From Streptomyces sp. XY006 (GTDB lineage Bacteria > Actinomycetota > Actinomycetes > Streptomycetales > Streptomycetaceae), in contig NZ_NOKT01000011.1 in assembly GCF_002237655.1 (NCBI RefSeq), forward strand, positions 124,001-188,000: a stretch of 64,000 nucleotides of DNA, given 5' to 3'. The number at the start of each line of letters is the position of its first letter. The first letter of the stretch is position 1. A program made the translations under genes and the position numbers. The notes below the pieces were generated by a model, which ran no database searches, was not told the origin of the DNA, and was given only the letters and a program-made list of their open reading frames with translations. Of the stretch, positions 35,717-45,432 are shown piece after piece.

Positions 35717-36694
35717 ATGAACGCCACCACCTCGCGCGGAGCCCTGCTCGCCGCGCTCGCCTGTGTCCTCGTCGGAGGGTCCTTCACCGCCAACAGCGTC
35801 CTGGGCGCCTACCCGTACGCGGGCGGCCAGTTCCTGCGCTACGGGCTGGCCTGTGTGCTGCTGTTCCCGCTCGCCGGGCGGGGCGCGCTCCCCCGCCTGA
35901 GGGCGTTGACGTCCCGTCAGTGGGTCCGTCTCGCCCTGCTCGCGGCGGTCGGCATGGTGGGGTTCAACCTGGCCGTGCTCGCCGCCGAGCGCACCGCGGA
36001 ACCGGCCGTTCCAGGCGTGTTCGTGGGCTGCGCCCCCGTGGTCGTCGCCGTGCTCGTGCCGCTCCTGGACGGGCGCAGGCCCCAACGCACCGTGATCCAG
36101 GGGGCGTTGCTCGTGGCGGTCGGCGCCTGCGTCGTGCAGGGCTGGGGACGCACGGACGGCGCGGGCCTCGCCTTCTCGGTGTGCGCCCTGGCCGGCGAGG
36201 TCGGATTCGCCGTCCTCGCCGTGCCCGTGCTGCGGCCCCTCGGACCCCGGCTGCTGTCCGCGGTCCTGTGCGCGATCGCCGCGCTGGAGTCCGCGGCGGC
36301 CGGCCTCCTGGCCGACGGGACCGGATGGCTGCGGCGTCCGGACGCCGTCGAGGCGGGCGCGCTGCTGTGGCAGGCGGTGGTGGTCACCGTGGTCGGGTTC
36401 GTGTGCTGGTACATGGGCATGCAGCGGATCGGCGCGGAGCGCGCCACGCTGTTCTCCGGCCTCATCCCGGTCGCCGCGGCCTGCACCGCGCCGCTCGTGG
36501 GCACGGGTTCCTACGGCATCGCCCAGGGCGTGGGCAGTGCGCTGGTCGGGCTCGGGGTGGCGCTGGGATCCGGGGCGCCGAAGCCGCCGGTCAGGCCGTC
36601 GGCACCGCTCGGGGACCGGCACGCGGAGCAGCCCCGGCAGCCACCTTTCGGGGGAACGGCCGCACGCGGGGGCGTGGAGTCCGCGGCGGAGTGA
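35717..36694 (+). CDS. EamA/DMT-family transporter
   Basis: A 325-residue integral membrane protein with about ten helices in two homologous EamA halves. N-terminal block GALLAALACVLVGGSFTANSVLG with GGQFLRYGLACVLL; second half EVGFAVLAVPVLRPLGPRLLSA ... GFVCWYMGMQRIGAERATLFSG, which carries the conserved EamA MGM...ERA-type block. The last 50 residues are Pro-rich and cytoplasmic. DMT transporters export small metabolites or drugs; substrate unknown. It is 59 nt upstream of the MMPL gene on the same strand. Confidence 0.9.
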   Translation: MNATTSRGALLAALACVLVGGSFTANSVLGAYPYAGGQFLRYGLACVLLFPLAGRGALPRLRALTSRQWVRLALLAAVGMVGFNLAVLAAERTAEPAVPGVFVGCAPVVVAVLVPLLDGRRPQRTVIQGALLVAVGACVVQGWGRTDGAGLAFSVCALAGEVGFAVLAVPVLRPLGPRLLSAVLCAIAALESAAAGLLADGTGWLRRPDAVEAGALLWQAVVVTVVGFVCWYMGMQRIGAERATLFSGLIPVAAACTAPLVGTGSYGIAQGVGSALVGLGVALGSGAPKPPVRPSAPLGDRHAEQPRQPPFGGTAARGGVESAAE

Positions 36695-36752
36695 AGCCGG
36701 GCGCATCTAATGGGCGGGATCCGACGTCTCAGCCGACACGGGAGACCGCTCC

Positions 36753-39014
36753 ATGCCGCACCTTCGCAGTGGTGAACGGGACAACAAGGCCGCGCGTCCG
36801 GGTCTGCTGCGGCGGCTGGGCGAGTGGTGCGCGCGCCACTTCGTGCTCGTCATCATCGCCTGGCTGATCGCCCTGGTGGCGCTGCAGGTCCTCAGCCGGG
36901 CCTTCGGCGGCGAGTACTCCGACAACTTCTCGCTGCCCCAGGCGCAGTCCCAGAAGGGCCTGAACGTCCTCAAGCAGCACGATCCCCAGGCGGGCGGCTA
37001 CAGCAGCCAGATCGTGCTGCACGACGACGGGCAGCCGCTGACCGCGCTGAGCTCGCAGGTCTCCACCGCGGTCGCCGACCTGGAGAAACTGCCGCACGTC
37101 CTGTCGGCCCAGAACCCGCTGTCCGCGCAGGGCTCCTCCTCGGGACAGTCGCAGCAGAACGTCGGACCTCTGTCCGACGACCAGAAGACGGCCTACATCA
37201 CCGTCCGTTTCGACGTGCAGCCCTCGACGCTCGGCGACTCGTACCTCAACGGGGTGGACGACGCCGTGCAGCCGCTGCGGTCGGCCGGAGCGGAGGTGGA
37301 GTACGGCGGACCGCTCGGCGAGCTCGCCCGGCCCTCCGCCGACGACCGGGTGAGCGAGCTGATCGGTTTCGCGGTGGCCATCGTCGTGCTGCTGGTCGGC
37401 TTCGGCAGCGTGATCGCCGCCTGCATCCCGCTGCTCACCGCGCTCATCAGCGTCGTCGGCGGTCTGGCCATCCTCGGGCTGCTGGCCGCGGCGTTCACCT
37501 TCGCGACCGTCTCCCCGACCCTGGCCACGATGATCGGGCTCGGCGTCGGGATCGACTACGCCCTGTTCATGATCACCCGCCACCGGCAGAACCTCATGGA
37601 CGGTGCCGACCCGGTGCGGGCCGCCGGGCAGGCCGCCGCCACCAGCGGCCACGCGGTCCTCGTCTCCGGCTGCACGGTGATCATCGCGCTGGCGGGCCTG
37701 TCGACGTCCGGGGTCTCCTTCATCGGCCTGCTCGGGCTGGCCGCCGCCGTCACCGTCGTCTCGGCCGTCGTCGGCGCGCTCACGCTGGTCCCCGCCCTGC
37801 TCGGGCTCATCGGCCGCCGCATCGACCGCTACCACGTGCGCCGTCCCGTGGCCGAGACGGACGCCGCGGCGGGCGAGACGCCGCAGGGCACCTGGCACCG
37901 CTACGCGCAGCGCGTGGAGCGCAGGCCGCTGTGGTTCCTGTCGGCGGGGGTGGGAGTGGTCGTGGTGCTCGCGATCCCGGTGCTGTCGATCCAGCTCGGC
38001 CACATCGGCGACGGCGCAGATCCGACGTCCTTCACCGACCGGCGGGCCTACGACCTGATGGCGGACGCGTTCGGGCCCGGATCCAACGGCCCGCTCACCG
38101 TCGTCATCGACCAGAGCGGCGTACCCGACTCGCAGCGTTCCGCCCTGGCCTCGAACGCACAGCAGACGCTCGACAAGGTCCAGGGGGCCGCCGTCGTCAC
38201 CCCCCTGACGCCCACCCAGGACGGGGACGTCCTCGTCGGCACGGTCTACTCGTCCGTGTCGCCCCAGAACGGCATCACCACGGACCTGGTCAACCGGCTG
38301 GTCGACGACACCCTCCCGGACGCCGTCCAGGGCACGGACGCCAAGGGCTACGTCACGGGCACGACGGCGGCTCAGGTCGACTTCCGCGACATCGTCGCCT
38401 CCCGGCTGCCCCTGATCATCGCCGTGGTGGTGGCCCTGGCGTTCCTGATCATCCTGGCCGTCTTCCGCGGCCTGCTCGTCGCGGTGAAGGCGGCGGTGCT
38501 GAACGTCCTGTCGATCACCGCCTCGTACGGGGTGGTCGTCGCCGTGTTCCAGTGGGGCTGGGGCGGGCCCGCGCTCGGCGTCAACGGCACGGTCCCGATC
38601 GAGAGTTACGTGCCCATGATGATGTTCGCGATCATCTTCGGCCTCAGCATGGACTACGAGATCTTCCTGCTGTCCCGCGTCCACGAGGCGTGGCGGCGCA
38701 CGGGGGACGCCAAGGCCTCGGTCGCGCACGCGCTGGAGATCACGGCCCGGGTCATCACCTGCGCCGCCCTGATCATGGTGAGCGTCTTCGCGGCGTTCAT
38801 CGTCAGCGACAACATCGTGGTCAAGATGCTCGGGCTCGGCCTGGCCGTCAGCGTCCTCATCGACGCGACGGTGGTGCGCCTGCTCATGGTGCCGGCGGTG
38901 ATGACCCTGCTCGGGCGGCACGCCTGGTGGACGCCGCGGTGGCTGGACCGGGTGCTGCCGCACATCGACGCCGAGGGCGAGGAGGCGTCGGCGGCGGGCC
39001 GGGCGGCGTCGTAG
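36753..39014 (+). CDS. MMPL/RND-family transporter
   Basis: A 753-residue 12-helix RND protein. It has two MMPL halves: [20 protein letters not shown] (half 1) and [19 protein letters not shown] (half 2), each with the conserved Asp-Tyr pair used for proton coupling in MmpL3-like proteins. The N-terminal extracytoplasmic porter domain contains [16 protein letters not shown]; the second extracytoplasmic region is [19 protein letters not shown]. Actinobacterial members export lipids, siderophores or drugs. A low-complexity C-terminus follows helix 12. Substrate unknown; promoter probably in the 59-nt space. Confidence 0.94.
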   Translation: MPHLRSGERDNKAARPGLLRRLGEWCARHFVLVIIAWLIALVALQVLSRAFGGEYSDNFSLPQAQSQKGLNVLKQHDPQAGGYSSQIVLHDDGQPLTALSSQVSTAVADLEKLPHVLSAQNPLSAQGSSSGQSQQNVGPLSDDQKTAYITVRFDVQPSTLGDSYLNGVDDAVQPLRSAGAEVEYGGPLGELARPSADDRVSELIGFAVAIVVLLVGFGSVIAACIPLLTALISVVGGLAILGLLAAAFTFATVSPTLATMIGLGVGIDYALFMITRHRQNLMDGADPVRAAGQAAATSGHAVLVSGCTVIIALAGLSTSGVSFIGLLGLAAAVTVVSAVVGALTLVPALLGLIGRRIDRYHVRRPVAETDAAAGETPQGTWHRYAQRVERRPLWFLSAGVGVVVVLAIPVLSIQLGHIGDGADPTSFTDRRAYDLMADAFGPGSNGPLTVVIDQSGVPDSQRSALASNAQQTLDKVQGAAVVTPLTPTQDGDVLVGTVYSSVSPQNGITTDLVNRLVDDTLPDAVQGTDAKGYVTGTTAAQVDFRDIVASRLPLIIAVVVALAFLIILAVFRGLLVAVKAAVLNVLSITASYGVVVAVFQWGWGGPALGVNGTVPIESYVPMMMFAIIFGLSMDYEIFLLSRVHEAWRRTGDAKASVAHALEITARVITCAALIMVSVFAAFIVSDNIVVKMLGLGLAVSVLIDATVVRLLMVPAVMTLLGRHAWWTPRWLDRVLPHIDAEGEEASAAGRAAS

Positions 39015-39023
39015 GCGCCCGGC

Positions 39024-39785
39024 TCAGTGCGTCACCAGGTGGACGAGGGCGAGGGTGCCGACCGAGACGATGAGGGTGCGCAGGACGGCCGGGCTGAAAC
39101 GGCGTCCGACCCGGGCTCCGATCAGGCCGCCCAGGGCGGAGCCCGCGGCGATGAGCACGACGGCCGTCCAGTCGAACTCCGCGAAGAACAGGAACACCAC
39201 GGCGGCGACGGTGCTGACGACGGCTGCCAGTACGTTCTTGACGGCGTTGAGCCGCTGGAGCGTGTCGTCGAGGAGCATGCCCATCAGCGAGACGTAGATG
39301 ATGCCCTGGGCCGCGGAGAAGTAGCCGCCGTAGACGCTGGCCAGGGTCATGCCGGTGAACAGCAGCGGGCCGCCGTCGCGGCGGGTGCGGCTCCCGGCCG
39401 GACGGCGGCGCAACCGCCGGGCGATCAGCGGCTGGCAGGCGACCAGGACCAGGGCGAGGCCCACCAGGACCGGCACGATCCGCTCGAACGCCGAGGCGGG
39501 CAGGGTGAGCAGCAGGACGGCGCCCGCGAGGCCGCCGAGAACGGCGCCGATGCCGAGCAGGAGGGCGCGCCGGCCCTGGCCGCGGAGCTCCTCGCGGTAG
39601 CCGATGATCGCGCTGATCGAACCGGGGACCAGGCCGAGCCCGTTGGAGACGGTGGCGGTGACCGGGGGCAGTCCGGTGGCGAGCAGGACGGGGAAGGTGA
39701 TCAGCGTGCCGGAGCCGACGACGGCGTTGACGGCGCCCGCGCCTGTGCCGGCGGCCAGCACGGCCGCCATCTCCCACGGCGTCAC
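39024..39785 (-). CDS. TauE/SafE-type sulfite/anion exporter family permease
   Basis: A 253-residue membrane protein starting at GTG 39785. It has about eight helices with the TauE/SafE block GAVNAVVGSGTLITFPVLLATGLPPVTATVSNGLGLVPGS and the second-half repeat YFSAAQGIIYVSLMGMLLDDTLQRLNAVKNV, both with Gly/Ala-rich re-entrant regions. Family members move sulfite, sulfoacetate or other anions across the inner membrane. Its end lies 9 nt from the MMPL stop, so the genes are convergent. Confidence 0.9.
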   Translation of the reverse strand: MTPWEMAAVLAAGTGAGAVNAVVGSGTLITFPVLLATGLPPVTATVSNGLGLVPGSISAIIGYREELRGQGRRALLLGIGAVLGGLAGAVLLLTLPASAFERIVPVLVGLALVLVACQPLIARRLRRRPAGSRTRRDGGPLLFTGMTLASVYGGYFSAAQGIIYVSLMGMLLDDTLQRLNAVKNVLAAVVSTVAAVVFLFFAEFDWTAVVLIAAGSALGGLIGARVGRRFSPAVLRTLIVSVGTLALVHLVTH

Positions 39786-39924
39786 GCCGCCGCTCCGCCG
39801 GGTGTACCGCCCCTGGTGACGATGAGGTTCATGGGATCACGCTAGAGCGTGTGTCCTTCGGCGGTCGCCGAAGGGTGCCGGACGCGGACGTCGGGCCGCG
39901 ACCGGCTGGTGCGAACACGGCGGA

Positions 39925-40062
39925 CCCGGACGCGGAACGGCGGCCGGCCCGGACGCGGAACGGCGGCCGGCCCGGACGCGGAACGGCGGCCGGCCCGGAC
40001 GCGGAACGGCGGCCGGCCCGGACGCGGAACGGCGGCCGGCCCGGACGCGGAACGGCGGCGGG
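39925..40062. repeat. Six tandem 23-bp repeats
   Basis: Unit begins CCCGGACGCGGAACGGCGG and ends CCGG; copies start at 39925, 39948, 39971, 39994, 40017 and 40040 with the last slightly different. No spacers, so this is a minisatellite and not CRISPR. Confidence 0.95.
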
Positions 40063-40087
40063 GCCCTGGTGGGGTCCCGCCGCCGTT
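40051..40087 (-). terminator. Terminator of the DUF1996 protein gene
   Basis: A 16-bp stem (one G-T pair) from AACGGCGGCGGG (40051-) to its complement ending at 40087, with a 5-nt loop. It starts 30 nt past the stop at 40118 and partly reuses the last tandem-repeat copy. Confidence 0.78.
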
Positions 40088-40117
40088 TCACCTGTCAGGC
40101 TCGAGCGTCGCGGTCGG

Positions 40118-42208
40118 TCAGCTCCGCCTCACGCGGCGCAGGACCACGAAACCGGCGAGGACCAGGACCGCGCCCGCCGCGGCGGGCCAGAGCTGGGCGC
40201 CGGTGTCGGCGAGACCGCCCTGGCCGACCGCCTGCGGCTCGGCCTGGGACGGGGCGGACGGCGTCGGCGCGGCGCTGGTGGCCGTGCCGACGGCCTGCGA
40301 CTCGCCGAGACCGTCGGCGTCCTCACCGCCCTTGTCCCCGGTGCCGCCGCCGGACGAGGGCGTCGCGAGCACCTCCGGTGCGGTGGTGCCGGGGGCCTTG
40401 GAGCCGTCGCCGGGCTTCGGCGCGGCGGTCGGCTTCTCGGCGGCCGGGGGCTCGGACTCGCCCTTGCCGCCGTCGCCCTTGCCGTCCTCGCCCTTGCCGT
40501 CGTCGCCGCCGGCGTCACCGGGCTTGCCGCCGGCGTTCCCGTCCTGCGGCGCTTCCGGGGTGCGCGTGGGCTCCTCCTGCGGGGCTTCCGGAGTCTGCGA
40601 GGGCTCCTCACCCTGGCCCGGCTCCTCACCCTGACCCGGGTCTTCACCCTGGCCCGGCTCCTCGCCCTGGCCCGGTTCCTCGCCCGCACCGGCGCCGCAC
40701 GTGCGGCCCTCGTTGATGCAGTCGACCATCTTCTTCATCAGGTTCTCGTCGAAGACGTTGATGAAGTCGCCGTGGTCCGTCACCGGCTTGTGCAGCTGCT
40801 CGGGGAAGGAGTCGACCGCGAACAGGGGTGTCGTACGGCCCCCGTCCTGAAGGCTCGGCGCGTCGACGTCGTAGACGATGCGCTGCACCAGCTGCGGGAT
40901 GGCGCGGAAGCCGGACGGGCACGCCCCGGCGGCGTCCGCGAACGCCACGTGCGTGCGGTGGTTGGCGCTGTCGATGTTGCGGCCGTCCCAGCAGCTCTGG
41001 AACTTGAAGGTGCGCACCACGTCACTGCCCTGCGGGCACAGCGGGTACTTGTCCTTCAGCTGCCGGTCCTCGAAGCCGGTGCAGCTCCAGGAGGCGTTGG
41101 CGTTGGCCGGGCCGTTCACGAACGACTTGGCGTCGCCGGTGATGATGCGCAGCAGCCGCGGCATGGCGGTGACCTTGTCGCGCGGGCTGCCCACGAAGTT
41201 CAGCGTGACCTGCTTGGGCGTGACGATCTCGCCGGCGTTGCCCTCGATGCCACCGCCCGGCTTCTGGGCGTCCTGCTCCTGCGTGCCGTTCTGCAGGCGC
41301 AGCACCGGCCAGTAGTAGGAGGACTTGTCGCCCTGGTCGACACAGCTGGTCTCGGCGTTCGCGAGGTCCTGGTCGCTGGCGAAGGCGTCGTTGGACTGGT
41401 TGCCCACGTAGTCGTGGAAGTGGTGGGCGCCGTTGCTCACACCCGGGGCGACGATGACGTTGTCCGAGTTGAACAGGCCGTTCTCGTTCACACCGCAGCT
41501 CGTCGCGAACGAGCCGCGGGAGGCGTTCCCTTCCGCGCGGGGGGTGTTGACGTTCGGCTGGACGTTCTTGATGTCCACGAAGTCGGCGGCGACGGGGCCG
41601 TTGCCCGCCTGTCCCCCGTTCGCGCCCTGGCCCTGGCCCTGGTCCTGCTCGTTGTCCTGGCCCTCGCCCTGGTCCTGTCCGGGCTGTTCGCCGCCGTCCT
41701 GGCCCTCGGCCCCGGCGGACGGCTGGTTGCCGGAGTCGCGCAGGGTGCACGCGGCGAGGTCGTCGAGCCCCTCGGGCCGGTCCCCGACGCGGTCGATGGC
41801 GATGGCGATGCGCTCCAGGGTCGCGGCCCGCTTGTCCTTCAGCGGGTTCACGATCGCGCTGTCGGCGAAGCCGGAGTCCTGCTGGATCTGCTGGGCGGAA
41901 GCGCTCAGCCGCTGGTAGGCCTGGGCGATCTGCTCGTCCAGCAGGGCGAGTTCCTTGTCGACCTCCGCTCTGGCCTGCTCGGGGACCGAGGTCAGCTTGG
42001 TGCCGACGTCCGGGCAGTCGATCGTCGCGCCCCCGGCCGGGGCCCCCGTGCCGGACCGCGTCTCGGCGGCCTCACCGTCCCAACCGCCGTCCGTGGCCGA
42101 GGCGTAGACGTTCGCGGCCATCAGGCCGCCTCCGCCCAGGATCAGCGCGAACGCGGCGAAGGTCGCGCGTCGTTTGCCTGTAGGGCGTCTTCGCGAATTG
42201 CGTGCCAA
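40118..42208 (-). CDS. DUF1996 domain protein with C-terminal LAxTG wall-sorting signal
   Basis: A 696-residue surface protein starting at TTG 42208 (AGGAGA nearby). A signal anchor ([17 protein letters not shown]) is followed by an acidic helical region, a low-complexity QGxGQxQ segment, and a DUF1996 domain (about 215-500) with [26 protein letters not shown] Pro/Glu/Gly/Gln-rich stalk (repeated EEPGQG) leads to a sorting signal LADTG at residues 666-670, a hydrophobic helix and RRVRRS. The LAxTG form is used by class E sortases of Streptomyces, so the protein is probably linked to peptidoglycan. DUF1996 proteins occur in fungi and actinobacteria; role unknown. Confidence 0.88.
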   Translation of the reverse strand: MARNSRRRPTGKRRATFAAFALILGGGGLMAANVYASATDGGWDGEAAETRSGTGAPAGGATIDCPDVGTKLTSVPEQARAEVDKELALLDEQIAQAYQRLSASAQQIQQDSGFADSAIVNPLKDKRAATLERIAIAIDRVGDRPEGLDDLAACTLRDSGNQPSAGAEGQDGGEQPGQDQGEGQDNEQDQGQGQGANGGQAGNGPVAADFVDIKNVQPNVNTPRAEGNASRGSFATSCGVNENGLFNSDNVIVAPGVSNGAHHFHDYVGNQSNDAFASDQDLANAETSCVDQGDKSSYYWPVLRLQNGTQEQDAQKPGGGIEGNAGEIVTPKQVTLNFVGSPRDKVTAMPRLLRIITGDAKSFVNGPANANASWSCTGFEDRQLKDKYPLCPQGSDVVRTFKFQSCWDGRNIDSANHRTHVAFADAAGACPSGFRAIPQLVQRIVYDVDAPSLQDGGRTTPLFAVDSFPEQLHKPVTDHGDFINVFDENLMKKMVDCINEGRTCGAGAGEEPGQGEEPGQGEDPGQGEEPGQGEEPSQTPEAPQEEPTRTPEAPQDGNAGGKPGDAGGDDGKGEDGKGDGGKGESEPPAAEKPTAAPKPGDGSKAPGTTAPEVLATPSSGGGTGDKGGEDADGLGESQAVGTATSAAPTPSAPSQAEPQAVGQGGLADTGAQLWPAAAGAVLVLAGFVVLRRVRRS

Positions 42209-42361
42209 GGGTGCTCTCCTGCGCTTGTGGCGTGCCGGGCATGAAAATCCCCTCGCCCCATACGTACGGGAGCACCGGTGTGTTCAGGCGTCCCGAGAAT
42301 TTTCGGGGAACTCTCATGAACCCGGCAAACACCCGGGCCCAACAAGGCCCAACAAGGCCCG

Positions 42362-42994
42362 TCAGAGCCGGTCGAGTTCCTTGGTGCCGCGCCCCAGGAA
42401 GGTGGCCGCACCCGGCTCGGCGACGCGCAGCTCGTGGAACCCCATGCGGTCGTAGAAGGCCCTGGCCCGTGTGTTGGCCGCGGCCATGGCCAGGTGCACG
42501 GCCGGTACGCCCTTGTCCTGCAGCGTCGCGAGGAAGGTCCGCATCAGCCGCCGCCCGTGACCGCGGCCCTGCCAGGCGGGCAGCAGGTCGATGTGGAGGT
42601 GCGCAGGGTAGGCCGCCAGTTCCGGCACGACCATCCGCTCCGGGTGGTGCAGCAGGTGGGCGATCTCCTCGTCCGGGGTGCGCGGCCGCCCCGCCGGCTC
42701 CGGGTGGCGCCCGGCGACCAGGGGCAGCCAGGTGACGCGGAAGGCCTCGGCGAAGCGCGCGGTGTCGGCGGTGCCGACGATGTACCCGACGGCCTGCCCC
42801 CGGCCGTCGTCCAGCACGAAGGCCAGCTCCGGCTCCAGATGGACGTAGGGAGCAGCGAAGGTGGCCGGGAAGATGTCCGGGTCCGTGTAGTGGGGGCGGC
42901 TGTCCCCGCCGTTGTGGGCGGTGCGGACGCAGATGTCGTTGAGGGCCGGGCGGTCCTCGGGGCGGTACGGACGGATGATCCAAGAGGTGGTCAT
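42362..42994 (-). CDS. GNAT acetyltransferase (OGA-C-terminal-like)
   Basis: A 210-residue acetyltransferase starting at ATG 42994. The GNAT motif A is ERMVVPELAAYPAHLHIDLLPAWQGRGHGRRLMRTFLATL with R-x-x-G-x-G/A acetyl-CoA loop (QGRGHG), followed by VHLAMAAANTRARAFYDRMGFHEL. The N-terminal part IRPYRPEDRPALNDICVRTAHNGGDSRPHY and the sequence around DDGRGQAVGYIVGTADT match the acetyltransferase domain related to the C-terminus of bacterial O-GlcNAcase-like proteins. Substrate unknown. It is transcribed toward the DUF1996 gene. Confidence 0.88.
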   Translation of the reverse strand: MTTSWIIRPYRPEDRPALNDICVRTAHNGGDSRPHYTDPDIFPATFAAPYVHLEPELAFVLDDGRGQAVGYIVGTADTARFAEAFRVTWLPLVAGRHPEPAGRPRTPDEEIAHLLHHPERMVVPELAAYPAHLHIDLLPAWQGRGHGRRLMRTFLATLQDKGVPAVHLAMAAANTRARAFYDRMGFHELRVAEPGAATFLGRGTKELDRL

Positions 42995-43171
42995 GGCGGC
43001 ATCGTGCCCGCCGTGGGAGCGCTCCCTCAAGCCCTGTGCGCGGGTGCGGTGCTTGCGCCGGACTCCCGCCGTGACCACCGTGGACCGGGGCTGGGCCTGC
43101 GGGACGAAGCCGCCCGGTGACGGCCTCGGCGCGCTCGGCTTAAGGCCACGGTCCGGGGTTACCCGGCCCCT

Positions 43172-44314
43172 ATGGTGAAACTGCACATACCAGGACGAAA
43201 AGACCACGAGGCGGCCGAGGCCCCGCAGCCGGAGGACGCGCGCCCAGGGCCCGGGGACTCACGCCCAGGGCCCGGGGACTCACGCCCGGCATCCGGGGCG
43301 GAACGCCGGGAGGCGGCCGCCCGCACCGACGAGCCCGGGCCCGGGCCCGAGGTGGAACGCGCGGCACCGGACTCGCCGACCGAGCTGCCCAAGGCTTCCT
43401 GGGGTGCGGTGCTCAAGGGCAGCCTGCGCGAGTTCAAGGACGACGAGCTGACCGACCGCGCGGCGGCGCTGACCTACTACGGCGTGCTGGCGCTGTTCCC
43501 GGCGCTGCTGGTGCTCGTGTCGATACTGGGCCTGACCGGCAGGTCGACCACCGACAAGGTGATCGACAACATCCAGCAGCTCGCCCCCGGCTCGGCGCGC
43601 GACATCATCACCCGGGCCGTGGAGCAGCTGCAGGGCAACGCCGGCATCGGCTCGCTCATGGCGATCGTCGGTATCGTCCTCGCGATCTGGTCGGCCTCCG
43701 GCTACGTGGCGGCCTTCACCCGCTCCGCCAACGCCGTCTACGACATGCCCGAGGGCCGGCCGGCGTGGAAGCTGCTGCCGGTGCGGGTGGGCGTGACCGT
43801 CGTGCTGATGGTGCTGGCCGTGATCAGCGCGCTGATCGTCGTCTTCACCGGCGGACTGGCCCGGCAGGTGGGGACGGCCCTGGGCATCGGCGACACCGCG
43901 CTGACGGTGTGGTCGATCGCGAAGTGGCCCGTGCTGGTCATCCTGGTGACGACCATGATCGCGATTCTCTACTGGGCGACCCCGAACGCCAAGGTGAAGG
44001 GCTTCCGCTGGATCACCCCGGGCAGTCTGCTGGCCCTGGGCATCTGGCTGATCGCGTCCGCCGGTTTCGCCCTCTACGTGGCCAACTTCGCCTCGTACAA
44101 CAAGACCTACGGGACGATGGCCGGTGTCATCGTCTTCCTCATCTGGCTCTGGATCACCAATCTGGCGATCCTGCTCGGCCTGGAGTTCGACGCGGAGACG
44201 GTGCGGCAGCGGGCGATCGCCGGTGGGCATCCGCCGGAGGCCGAGCCGTACACGCAGCCGCGCGACACCCGGAAGTGGGACGAGCAGGACCGGCGACGGC
44301 TGGAGGGGACCTGA
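43172..44314 (+). CDS. YihY/BrkB-family membrane protein
   Basis: A 380-residue protein. The first 75 residues are a disordered, repeat-bearing region (two copies of RPGPGDS); then the YihY domain starts at PKASWGAVLKGSLREFKDDELTDRAAALTYYGVLALFPALLVLVSILGL with six to seven helices, including the ANAVYDMPEGRPAWKLLPVRVGVT cytosolic block and the C-terminal NLAILLGLEFDAETVRQRAIAGG. The DDELTDRAAALTYY block is diagnostic for the family. Once called RNase BN in error, the family is now considered a membrane protein of unknown transport role. A DNA repeat of about 20 bp encodes the Pro-rich repeats. Confidence 0.93.
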   Translation: MVKLHIPGRKDHEAAEAPQPEDARPGPGDSRPGPGDSRPASGAERREAAARTDEPGPGPEVERAAPDSPTELPKASWGAVLKGSLREFKDDELTDRAAALTYYGVLALFPALLVLVSILGLTGRSTTDKVIDNIQQLAPGSARDIITRAVEQLQGNAGIGSLMAIVGIVLAIWSASGYVAAFTRSANAVYDMPEGRPAWKLLPVRVGVTVVLMVLAVISALIVVFTGGLARQVGTALGIGDTALTVWSIAKWPVLVILVTTMIAILYWATPNAKVKGFRWITPGSLLALGIWLIASAGFALYVANFASYNKTYGTMAGVIVFLIWLWITNLAILLGLEFDAETVRQRAIAGGHPPEAEPYTQPRDTRKWDEQDRRRLEGT

Positions 44315-44324
44315 CCCGGCCCGC

Positions 44325-44777
44325 TCAGCCCATGAGCCCGGCGGCGACCGTCGCGCCGAGTTCCCAGCAGCGTTCGGTGTCGCCCTTGTCCGGCTCGCCG
44401 GTCACGGTGACGGCCTCGGCGGCGCGGCGCCAGCCGAGGCCCGTGGTGATCGACTCGATTCCGCGGACCGCTCCGGTGACGTCGTTGCCGCCGTGCACCC
44501 AGTAGCCGAACGGACGCCCCCGCGTGGCATCCAGGCAGGGGTAGTAGACCTGGTCGAAGAAGTGCTTGAGGGCGCCGGACATGTAGCCGAGGTTGGCGGG
44601 GGTGCCCAGCAGATAGCCGTCGGCGGCGAGGACGTCGGAGGCCGTGGCCGACAGCGCGGGCACGCGCACGACCCGGACGTCCTCGATCTCGGGGTCCGTC
44701 GCCCCGGAGAGGACGGCTTCGAACATCGCCTGGCAGTGGGGCGAGGGCGTGTGTTGGACGATCAGCAAGGTGGCCAC
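44325..44777 (-). CDS. Flavodoxin-like/NAD(P)H-dependent FMN reductase family protein
   Basis: A 150-residue flavodoxin-fold protein. The first strand-turn is LLIVQHTPSPHCQAMFEAV, with the TPSPHC residues at the flavin phosphate loop; YLLGTPANLGYMSGALKHFFDQVYY contains the second flavin-binding loop and VHGGNDVTGAVRGIESITTGLGWRR the third. GTG 44777 leaves a short ribosome-site gap (GGGAGG too near), so a downstream TTG at 44768 is also possible. It converges on BrkB with 10 nt between stops. Confidence 0.83.
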   Translation of the reverse strand: MATLLIVQHTPSPHCQAMFEAVLSGATDPEIEDVRVVRVPALSATASDVLAADGYLLGTPANLGYMSGALKHFFDQVYYPCLDATRGRPFGYWVHGGNDVTGAVRGIESITTGLGWRRAAEAVTVTGEPDKGDTERCWELGATVAAGLMG

Positions 44778-44794
44778 GCCTCCCGACCTTGCCG

Positions 44795-44912
44795 TGCGGG
44801 CTCCGCCACCGCAAGCCGCGGCCCGCGTCGCCGAAATTCGCAGGCCCCGCCACCGCAAGCCGCGGCCCGTCATCGTGGGCTGCGGCCCGCGTCACCGCAG
44901 GCTGCCCCCCCC
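44795..44912. repeat. Imperfect GC-rich repeats in intergenic space
   Basis: GCCACCGCAAGCCGCGGCCCG occurs twice with variants (GTCACCGCAGGCTG, GGGCTGCGGCCCGCG) between the flavodoxin-like gene and the DUF3618 gene. Nothing coding or structural beyond this is visible. Confidence 0.55.
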
Positions 44913-44919
44913 TCAGACA

Positions 44920-44963
44920 GGCCTCGGCCCCCGTCACCATGCGCAGTGACGGGGGCCGAGGCC
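44920..44963 (-). terminator. Terminator of the DUF3618/holin-X operon
   Basis: Perfect 18-bp stem (GGCCTCGGCCCCCGTCAC at 44920-44937, complement at 44946-44963) with an 8-nt loop, 37 nt past the stop at 45001. Confidence 0.9.
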
Positions 44964-45000
44964 GTCGGGCCCGAGGGCAGCCGTGCCTTCGGGCCGGAGG

Positions 45001-45432
45001 TCAGCCGTTCCTGCGGCGGCGTATCAGCAGGACGGCGACGATCAGGGCGCCGGCGCCCGCCAGCAGGGCGGCCCGGTGGTCGCGCACCTGCTCCGGAGCC
45101 TTGTCCTGCCAGACCTGCTCCGCCTGCGCGGCCTTCTCCTTCGCGCCCTGAGCGGCGGCGGCACCCTTCTGCTTCACCGGCTCGGGCAGCTTCTCCTCCA
45201 CCGCGTGGGCCACGTCCGACGCCTTGGCCATGGCCTGCCCGCGCCAGGCCTGCGCCTTCTGCCCGGCCTGCTCCTTGACGGCCACGGCCTTCTCGCGGGC
45301 GCGGGCCTTCACATCGGCGCGGTCGGCGAGCTCCTGGACGGTGTCGCCCAGTTCGTGGCGGGTGCGCTCGACCTGCTCGCGCAGCTCCTCGGGGCTGCCG
45401 GCGGTCGGCTCGTCGTGCGGGGGCTGGGTCAT
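45001..45432 (-). CDS. DUF3618 domain protein
   Basis: A 143-residue protein starting at ATG 45432. The conserved DUF3618 block is EELREQVERTRHELGDTVQELADRADVKARAREKAVAVKEQAG, followed by a long amphipathic helix with many Ala/Lys/Glu residues and a single C-terminal membrane helix (AALLAGAGALIVAVLLI) ending in RRRRNG. Such proteins usually sit next to holin-X superfamily genes and are thought to be membrane-associated coiled-coil partners; function unknown. Its ATGA start overlaps the stop of the upstream holin-X-like gene. Confidence 0.9.
   Translation of the reverse strand: MTQPPHDEPTAGSPEELREQVERTRHELGDTVQELADRADVKARAREKAVAVKEQAGQKAQAWRGQAMAKASDVAHAVEEKLPEPVKQKGAAAAQGAKEKAAQAEQVWQDKAPEQVRDHRAALLAGAGALIVAVLLIRRRRNG

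Larger units (their letters stand above)
39786..40117. other. 332-nt intergenic region with tandem repeats
   Basis: The space between TauE/SafE and DUF1996 genes holds a 23-bp tandem repeat (39925-40062) and a long GC hairpin (40051-40087). The short translation through the repeat on either strand is Arg/Gly-rich and looks like a shadow rather than a gene. I see no RNA gene. Confidence 0.6.

Noticed and set aside
39925..40062. Possible CRISPR array
   Set aside because: The 23-bp units are directly adjacent without spacers and no cas gene is nearby; it is a minisatellite.
39851..42244. + strand open frame across the DUF1996 gene
   Set aside because: It begins in the tandem repeat and has no recognizable domain; the minus strand gene has signal peptide, DUF1996 and sorting motif.
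42336..42360. Short GGGCC/GGCCC repeat with a CAACAAGGCC duplication as a terminator for the GNAT gene
   Set aside because: Only 5-bp stems; too weak compared with the other terminators in the window.
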